Position numbers and translations under genes: made by a program. From UBA7662 sp943369355 (GTDB lineage: Bacteria; Bacteroidota; Bacteroidia; UBA7662), in the NCBI GenBank assembly GCA_943369355.1, contig CALRMX020000013.1, positions 1 through 13,629 on the forward strand: a DNA stretch of 13,629 nucleotides. The letters are read 5' to 3'. Numbering within the stretch: position 1 is the first letter of the stretch; every line of letters begins with the position of its first letter. This document shows positions 8,270 through 13,629 of the stretch, piece after piece. The notes below the pieces were generated by a model, which saw only the letters and a program-made list of their open reading frames with translations, did no database searches and was not told the origin of the DNA.

Positions 8270-10081
8270 CTAGTAAGACATCAGAAAATCTAACAGGTCG
8301 TCAGAAGGATTCAGCCCTAGTTTTTTACGTAAGCGGTTTCTGCTTTTACTCACACCGGGTAAGCTTATCATTTTTAATCGAGCTATTTCTTTGGTACTCA
8401 TATTTAGTCGGATGTAAGTACAAAGTTTCAGCTCTTCCGGGGTTAGATCGGGATAATCGTGTTGTAATGCAGGTATAAAACTTCCGGATTCATCTTCTCT
8501 ATCTATATAAGTTGCCAGACTATTATCTTCTATTTTGTTTATGGTTCTAAAGACATCATCTATTTTTTTTCTAATATCCTCAGGAAAACGATCAATAGGC
8601 TGTAAAGCTTTGGTAATGTGATTGATAAGTTTGTTTTTGAGCTCAATTTTGTATTCCTTGGCCATAGCTAGTTGCTGGTACGATTTTTTGCTTATTTCTA
8701 ATTGTCGTTCATGGCTTTTGGTTAGCTGATTTTGGAGTTCAATTTCTTTTTCCTGAAGCTGTTTTTCTTTTTTCAGTAGTTCGAGCTCTGCTTCTCTTGT
8801 CTTTAAAGTAAGCTCGCCAATTTTGTTTTTTTGCCTCATCCGAGAGGCACGAGCAACCAGAGCCAGCACAATTAGCGCTAATAAGGTCACAATTGCTATC
8901 GCTAAGGCAGCTAAATATCCGTTTCTTTGAGCTTGATGCTTACGTTCTTGTTCTAATTTATTGATGTTGTTGAACGCCTTCTGAATCGTCAGAATTGCTC
9001 CAATTTGTATCTTTGTATCGTTCAAATAGTTAGCAACAACTGTGTCCATTTGTATCAAATATTCTTTATAGGCTGCTAACTGATCACTTTCTTTTTTGAG
9101 TTTCGAAATAATGTTGAGCCTTAACCGAGAATTCTTAGGTAACGCGCCTTCTTCTTTTATTTGATTGGATAAACTGTCAGAAACAGAAAGATATCGAAGC
9201 GCGTTGTTATTCTCTCCTGCTTTTAAGTAAACCTGTGAAAGCGTTAAAGCGGCTTGACGTGCCGACCGAATGTCATTTATATTGAGAGAATGATAGATGT
9301 CTTTTTTAAGATAAAGAGTTGCACTATCGTATTTTTCTAGTTTTTCGTAAACCTCTCCTATATTTCCATAGATAAAGCCAAAATTTAAATTCTTGCTCTG
9401 TCCAAGACTAAGAGCACTCTTGTAATGATTTAACGCTTCATTGTAAGAGTAATTTTTGAAGTGGATCAGACCTAAAGTATTAGTTAGGTGCAATCTAAGA
9501 TAATTTTGATTTTCAGAATTAGTATCATATTTCAAGTATTGAATACCAGCATTGCAAGCCTCTAAGGCTCTTTCTGGTATAGTATCGAGAATCTCAAGTT
9601 TGGCTAACTCAAAATAAATATGGGGTAGACGACCCAGATTATTACTCTGCATTGCTTTTTGAATTGCTTCATGGTAAGATATGCGGCTACTTTCGTAATC
9701 ACCTATTAGTTTGAAAACCAAGCTTCGTCCTACTAATGCCGAAATCTCATCATAGTCGGATTTGGTAAGTTGAGCGGTTTTTAGTGCCTTTGTAAAGCAA
9801 GCGTAAGCTTGAGAAAATGCCGAACGAATTAGGTATATGGAGCCTAATCGACTGTAAGCTATCGTAAGACTATCTTCGACAACCCTGGCTTCGAATTGGT
9901 AATCAAATTTTAGCTGAAGACTGTCGTAATGCACAAGTGGTAAATCACTGTCTTCAATGACCCAATAGTTAATTGCCTTGGTATCTTGGCCCGTATTCTT
10001 CCAATTCTCTAATACTTCATCGTTTTTGCAACTTGAAGCGATGATAACGAACAGTACTATGGTTAAAAATTTGGTTGTCAT
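8270..10081 (-). CDS. TPR sensor with transmembrane helix and LuxR-like HTH
   Basis: A 603-residue protein, ATG at 10079-10081, stop at 8270-8272. Residues 1-18 are hydrophobic and end in I-A-S-S-C, a plausible lipobox with Cys18. Residues ~70-345 are TPR helices, for example the A-F-S-Q-A-Y-A-C-F-T-K-A-L and Y-N-E-A-L-N-H-Y-K-S-A-L pairs. One clear transmembrane helix lies at ~389-410, flanked by basic residues. A charged coiled coil follows at ~418-490. The end (~543-600) is a LuxR/GerE-like HTH: L-T-P-E-E-L-K-L-C, M-S-T-K-E-I-A, then S-K-S-R-N-R-L-R-K-K-L-G-L. This is a known Bacteroidota layout: a TPR domain outside the cytoplasmic membrane, a membrane helix and a DNA-binding tail inside. 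There is no kinase or receiver domain. It is divergent from the second adhesin, which makes it a candidate regulator of that gene, and convergent with the OmpA-like gene. The signal and the DNA target are unknown. Confidence 0.88.
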   Translation of the reverse strand: MTTKFLTIVLFVIIASSCKNDEVLENWKNTGQDTKAINYWVIEDSDLPLVHYDSLQLKFDYQFEARVVEDSLTIAYSRLGSIYLIRSAFSQAYACFTKALKTAQLTKSDYDEISALVGRSLVFKLIGDYESSRISYHEAIQKAMQSNNLGRLPHIYFELAKLEILDTIPERALEACNAGIQYLKYDTNSENQNYLRLHLTNTLGLIHFKNYSYNEALNHYKSALSLGQSKNLNFGFIYGNIGEVYEKLEKYDSATLYLKKDIYHSLNINDIRSARQAALTLSQVYLKAGENNNALRYLSVSDSLSNQIKEEGALPKNSRLRLNIISKLKKESDQLAAYKEYLIQMDTVVANYLNDTKIQIGAILTIQKAFNNINKLEQERKHQAQRNGYLAALAIAIVTLLALIVLALVARASRMRQKNKIGELTLKTREAELELLKKEKQLQEKEIELQNQLTKSHERQLEISKKSYQQLAMAKEYKIELKNKLINHITKALQPIDRFPEDIRKKIDDVFRTINKIEDNSLATYIDREDESGSFIPALQHDYPDLTPEELKLCTYIRLNMSTKEIARLKMISLPGVSKSRNRLRKKLGLNPSDDLLDFLMSY

Positions 10082-10607
10082 AGTGATGCTTTATTATATG
10101 AAGTAAACGAAATCGCCTGGCCCATCCAATAGGGTAACATTTTTGTCATACGTACAAAGGAGCTGGTAGCATGTCGCAATTACTTTCAATTCGATGGAAT
10201 TTCGTGCAATTTTCGTTCTAGCAATGTTCTATTTCAGTGTGACAATTGATTACTTCTTTGTTGAATGCTGTTCGGTCAATAGAGAATTTGGTTATTGGTA
10301 TAGACAAGAGTCTTTGTTGGCATCATTGGAGCATTGTCTTAGTCGGACTTATTCGGATGTCGTGATTTTGTAAACTTGTCGGTTTATTTTCTGTAACATA
10401 GCAAAGAATTTTTTACTTCAAGAACTTTCTGTCATAGGTTTTGTCAGGGGTAATCGTCTGTAGAGGCCAAGATTGAGTAGTTTGCGACCTTCCAAGTAGG
10501 AAAGAATTATATCCATTTTTTTAGCTTGAAATGAACATTTCTACCTAGAACTGTGGAAAAATCGAACTGGATTTTAATTGAGTATTAAAAAATCTATGTC
10601 TCAAATA

Positions 10608-10617
10608 TGTCATGACA
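10608..10617. promoter_or_regulatory. Palindrome TGTCATGACA, possible operator
   Basis: A perfect 10-bp palindrome 128 bp upstream of the second adhesin's ATG, ending 20 bp before a Bacteroidota-type -7 match, so it overlaps where a -33 element would lie. Its half-site TGTCAT also occurs at 10144-10149, about 63 bp upstream of the divergent TPR-HTH gene, and at 10430-10435. That arrangement would suit a regulator acting on both genes. A palindrome this short can occur by chance. Confidence 0.25.
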
Positions 10618-10637
10618 GCCTAGATAAGCCGCTGAGG

Positions 10638-10645
10638 TAGTTTTG
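10638..10645 (+). promoter_or_regulatory. Candidate -7 element TAGTTTTG for second adhesin
   Basis: It fits the Bacteroidota housekeeping -7 consensus TAnnTTTG exactly and lies about 100 bp upstream of the adhesin ATG at 10745. No TTTG is present at the expected -33 position. The nearest substitute is ATGACA (10612-10617), 20 bp upstream, inside the palindrome. If real, transcription would begin near 10652 and leave a leader of about 90 nt. Confidence 0.3.
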
Positions 10646-10744
10646 GTCATGGTGAAAGCACTTCAATTTTTTGATGATTTCGGTTGCCTGAAATCTGACA
10701 GAATTGGTTAAGGCTCACCCCATTGTCGAAAACTAAACTAAGGT

Positions 10745-13629
10745 ATGTTCAAAATTAAAGGTGTGCTAGTCTGCTTGCCGGGCGTGCGTTCATTCGTGCT
10801 TCTGTTGCTTACTATGAGCGTGAACATCGTGGGGGCCCAGCATGAAGTATACTCGCTACGTACTGATAGTTCTTTGTCGGATTGGGCAAAGAACCTTGCT
10901 ATACATACGGATGAAGATGTGGATTCTAAGGTGGCTGAAAACGACTTAACCCCACATGCAAAAGCTAATGTGCTTGCTGAAGCTGCTGTAAACGTAATGG
11001 CACCACCTACACAGCTATCCATGTTTGCTAACCCAGAATCTTCAGTGCGTGTTAATCAAGTCTTTTCGAATACGCCAATTATTCAGCTAAGAGATCAAAA
11101 CAACCAAGTTTCCAACACAGCCGGTATTCCGGTTACTGTTTCAATACAAACGGGCTCAGGACAGTTGGTCGGAAATTTAACGGTGAATACCGACGCTTTG
11201 GGAAGGGCTTCATTCTCTAACTTGAGAATTCTCGGATTGGTAGGATCCTATCAGCTTTCCTTTACTTCATCTGGACTTACTCCCGTTCTATCGAATGTTT
11301 TTTCTGTGACTTTTGGAACTCCAGCTCGAGTAGTTATTCTGCAAGAACCAAGTAGTACAGTGCAAAACGATGTAATTTTTGCACAGCAGCCTGTAATACA
11401 ATTAATTGACGTTTCTGGTAATGCAGTTTTACAATCAGGAAATACGGTAAATGTTTCTTTATTAACTGGTGGTGGGACGCTTCTTGGATCTACTGGAGTT
11501 ATTACCAATTCAAGCGGTCAAGCGGCATTTTCAAATTTGAGATTGAAGGGAATTGTTGGTATTAGATCCTTGCTTTTCAGTTCATCTGGAGCAATAGGGG
11601 ATACCTCTATAGGGGTGAATGTTATTGCCGGAATGCCTGCCAAATTAGCCATCATTAGCCAGCCCAGCGCTATCGCTCAATCTGGAGTTAATTTTGGACA
11701 GCAACCAATAATTGAAGTACAAGATGTTGATGATAATGCTGTACTAGTTCCAGGAAGGGGTATCTCGGTGTCCATAGTTGCGGGTGGTGGCGTTCTTTCA
11801 GGAACAGTGAATATCAATACCGATGCAAACGGTAGAGCTACTTACAGTAATTTGAGCATCTCCGGACAAGTTGGTAGCAAAGTTTTAATGTTTACATCTG
11901 GCGGACTCTCTTCCGTGAATTCAGCAGCTATCGACCTCAGAGCTGGAGCAGCGGCACAATTGGCCATCATTACCCAGCCTTCAATAACAGCCCAAAGCGG
12001 AGTATTTTTTGATCGGCAGCCTGTAATAGAAGTTAGAGATTCAAACGGAAACGCTGTAACCGTAGCCGGGACAAATATCACGGCAACCATCGCTTCTGGC
12101 GGTGGTACATTAGGCGGTACCACAACAGTAACTACAAATGCAAGTGGTAGAGCAACGTTTACTGACCTGAGTATTTCTGGATTAATTGGTAACCGAAATT
12201 TAAATTTCACAAGTGAATCAATACTTGCCGCAACGTCTAATACCATAAATCTCGTTGCTGGCCCTGCTTCTAATTTGATGCTTATAACCCAGCCAAGTGA
12301 TACTGCCAGAAACCTCATCCCGTTTAGTCGTCAACCAGTTGTTCAGATAAGCGATGCCGCTGGTAATCCAATCGCATTAGGGGGTGTTGTTGTTTCTGTT
12401 AATTCAAGCAACAACTCGGGGACTTTATCTGGAATTAGAACCATTGTTACAAACGCTGCCGGAAGGGCTGAGTTTAGTAATTTGTCCTATACCGGATTTA
12501 CCTTACTAGTCACTAATTTTTCGCTTCAGTTTAGTGCTTCCGGGTATGCAGGCATTACGTCTAACCCAGTTGTTTTCACGGCTGGAAATCCTCATGCGCT
12601 AAACATTACTGCTGATCCTTTCGGAGCCAATAGTGGTAGAGTTATTTTTGGCCAACCGAGGCTTGAAATAGTTGATTTTTCAGGTAACAGAGTCAGAGTT
12701 TCAGGCGTAAGTGTTTCAGCTACTCTTGAAACTGGTGGAGGTACATTGGGTGGAACAACCACGCTAGTCTCTGATGTAAATGGTGAGATTAGATTTAATA
12801 ATTTGAGTATATCAGGAATTGTGGGCCCAAGAACTATGCGTTTTACTAGCAGCGGGCTAATTGATGCAATCTCGGAAAGTTTCGATTTATTTCCAGGTAA
12901 TGTTAGCCAGTTAGCGTTTATTACCACTATCAGCGATACTATACGGATTGGTGCAATTGTACCAAGGGCACCAATTGTTCAGCTAAGAGACGCATGGGGA
13001 AACAACGTCAGATTGAGTGGACAAACAGTTTTCTTGAATGCGTTTCCAAGCGTCGGTAGTCTTTCTGGTGCAGGGCCTTTATTGACCGATTCTGAAGGTA
13101 GAGTTTCTTTTTCTAATCTTATGATTGCGGCGGCAAATGTGCCTCGTACTTTAACGTTTCGATTTTCTAATATAGATGGCGGTGAAATACTTGATTCAGC
13201 AGTTATAGTAGGTGGAGATGCAGCGCGGCTCGCCATCATCACCCAGCCATCCAGCACAGCCCAAAGCGGAACCAACTTCACCCAACAGCCAGTCCTCGAG
13301 CTGAGAGACCTCGGCGGCAATCCCGTGCTTACGGCAGGCATCAGCATCACGGTTGCGATTGCCACCGGCGGCGGCACCTTGGGCGGCACGGCCACCGCAT
13401 CTACCGACGCCAGCGGCAGAGCCAGCTTCAGCGGCCTGAGCATTACCGGAACTATTGGCAACCGTACCTTGAGCTTCACCAGCGGCAGTCTTACGGCGGC
13501 TACTTCGAACAACATCAACATCACCGCCGGAGCAGCTACCCAGCTAGCCATCATCACGCAACCTAGCACAACGGCAGCTTCAGGGACTGCATTTGCCCAA
13601 CAACCGGTGGTAGAAGTCCGCGACGCCAG
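10745..13629 (+). CDS. Giant Ig-repeat surface adhesin, 3' partial
   Basis: The frame opens at ATG 10745, six bases after an in-frame TAA (10739-10741), and runs to the right edge without a stop (961 codons plus two bases). The N-terminus (M-F-K-I-K-G, then F-V-L-L-L-L-T-M, cleavage near V-G-A/Q-H) is a Sec signal peptide. Residues ~32-88 are unique and polar. From 11015 the protein is a tandem array of ~105-residue Ig-like (Big_1/invasin-like) repeats: A-x-L-A-I-I-x-Q-P-S, then Q-Q-P-V-I-E-V-R-D, G-G-G-T-L-G-G-T, N-A-S-G-R-A-T-F and F-T-S. One diverged copy of this module is present in the adhesin at the left edge (~1442-1735). It is probably another T9SS cargo with a C-terminal sorting domain beyond the window (inference). 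The minus-strand reading frames across it are antisense shadows. From ~13215 the codon use becomes C-ending and GC-richer. Confidence 0.9.
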   Translation, partial: MFKIKGVLVCLPGVRSFVLLLLTMSVNIVGAQHEVYSLRTDSSLSDWAKNLAIHTDEDVDSKVAENDLTPHAKANVLAEAAVNVMAPPTQLSMFANPESSVRVNQVFSNTPIIQLRDQNNQVSNTAGIPVTVSIQTGSGQLVGNLTVNTDALGRASFSNLRILGLVGSYQLSFTSSGLTPVLSNVFSVTFGTPARVVILQEPSSTVQNDVIFAQQPVIQLIDVSGNAVLQSGNTVNVSLLTGGGTLLGSTGVITNSSGQAAFSNLRLKGIVGIRSLLFSSSGAIGDTSIGVNVIAGMPAKLAIISQPSAIAQSGVNFGQQPIIEVQDVDDNAVLVPGRGISVSIVAGGGVLSGTVNINTDANGRATYSNLSISGQVGSKVLMFTSGGLSSVNSAAIDLRAGAAAQLAIITQPSITAQSGVFFDRQPVIEVRDSNGNAVTVAGTNITATIASGGGTLGGTTTVTTNASGRATFTDLSISGLIGNRNLNFTSESILAATSNTINLVAGPASNLMLITQPSDTARNLIPFSRQPVVQISDAAGNPIALGGVVVSVNSSNNSGTLSGIRTIVTNAAGRAEFSNLSYTGFTLLVTNFSLQFSASGYAGITSNPVVFTAGNPHALNITADPFGANSGRVIFGQPRLEIVDFSGNRVRVSGVSVSATLETGGGTLGGTTTLVSDVNGEIRFNNLSISGIVGPRTMRFTSSGLIDAISESFDLFPGNVSQLAFITTISDTIRIGAIVPRAPIVQLRDAWGNNVRLSGQTVFLNAFPSVGSLSGAGPLLTDSEGRVSFSNLMIAAANVPRTLTFRFSNIDGGEILDSAVIVGGDAARLAIITQPSSTAQSGTNFTQQPVLELRDLGGNPVLTAGISITVAIATGGGTLGGTATASTDASGRASFSGLSITGTIGNRTLSFTSGSLTAATSNNINITAGAATQLAIITQPSTTAASGTAFAQQPVVEVRDA
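11015..13629 (+). repeat. 105-residue Ig-like repeat array, 8 copies plus a partial ninth
   Basis: Equivalent codons (the L or V of the L-A-I-I-x-Q-P segment) fall at 11015, 11330, 11645, 11960, 12275, 12599, 12911, 13229 and 13544. The spacings are 315, 315, 315, 315, 324, 312, 318 and 315 bp, so the unit is 105 residues with small indels in copies 5 to 7. Copies 1-7 are diverged at DNA level. Copy 8 and the start of copy 9 are GC-rich and closer to each other (for example GCCATCATCAC in both), suggesting a younger, still expanding part of the array that continues beyond the edge. Confidence 0.9.

Larger units (their letters stand above)
10082..10744. other. 663-bp divergent intergenic region
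   Basis: This AT-rich stretch separates the divergent TPR-HTH gene from the second adhesin, and is long compared with the 3-5 bp gaps elsewhere in the window. It must hold both promoters. I see a match to the Bacteroidota -7 element (10638-10645), a 10-bp palindrome (10608-10617), three copies of TGTCAT (10144, 10430, 10608) and an AT-rich inverted repeat (10572-10590). There are two weak plus-strand small ORFs: 16 codons at 10171-10221 behind AAAGGAG, and 59 codons at 10194-10373 with a hydrophobic start. I found no tRNA, no transposon remnant and no convincing promoter for the minus-strand gene. Confidence 0.7.

Noticed and set aside
10738..13569. Several minus-strand reading frames of 85-196 codons
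   Set aside because: They lie antisense to a continuous plus-strand frame with a signal peptide and clear 105-residue repeats. Their recurrent similarity only mirrors those repeats.
13215..13629. GC-rich edge as a horizontally acquired island
   Set aside because: It is in frame and of the same repeat family as the preceding DNA, so amplification or gene conversion within adhesins is simpler.

Overview
The window looks like Bacteroidota (Flavobacteriia/Chitinophagia/Saprospiria-like) chromosome. The basis is a type B C-terminal sorting domain of the type IX secretion system (T9SS), a PorP/SprF-family outer-membrane protein, an OmpA-like TPR/beta-propeller protein, YDG-type adhesin repeats, and starts without clear Shine-Dalgarno sequences. 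I cannot name a genus from the sequence.

Layout: (1) 1-5290, plus strand: the C-terminal part of a giant modular surface adhesin whose start lies off the left edge. In order it has YDG repeats, Ig/invasin-like domains, four 51-residue two-cysteine repeats, three Ig-like domains, a cohesin-like domain, eight more 51-residue repeats, a last Ig-like domain and the sorting domain. (2) 5296-6237: PorP/SprF-family protein. (3) 6241-8265: periplasmic TPR / beta-propeller / CNA-like / OmpA-like protein. Genes 1-3 are separated by only 5 and 3 bp and are almost certainly one operon. (4) 8270-10081, minus strand: TPR sensor with one internal membrane helix and a C-terminal LuxR-like HTH, convergent with gene 3 (4 bp gap). 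(5) 10082-10744: a 663-bp divergent intergenic region. (6) 10745 to the right edge, plus strand: the secreted N-terminal part of a second giant adhesin, made of 105-residue Ig-like repeats and running out of the window without a stop.

Working model (inference): this is a cell-surface adhesin locus of the SprB/SprF type. The adhesins cross the outer membrane through the T9SS. The PorP/SprF protein helps export or attach its adhesin, and the OmpA-like partner sits in the periplasm next to it. The divergent TPR-HTH protein is a candidate regulator of the second adhesin. The two adhesins share a homologous 105-residue module. Both become GC-richer, with C-ending codons, in the repeat arrays nearest the window edges, which suggests recently amplified or homogenised repeats. 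I saw no tRNA, rRNA, CRISPR array or insertion sequence.
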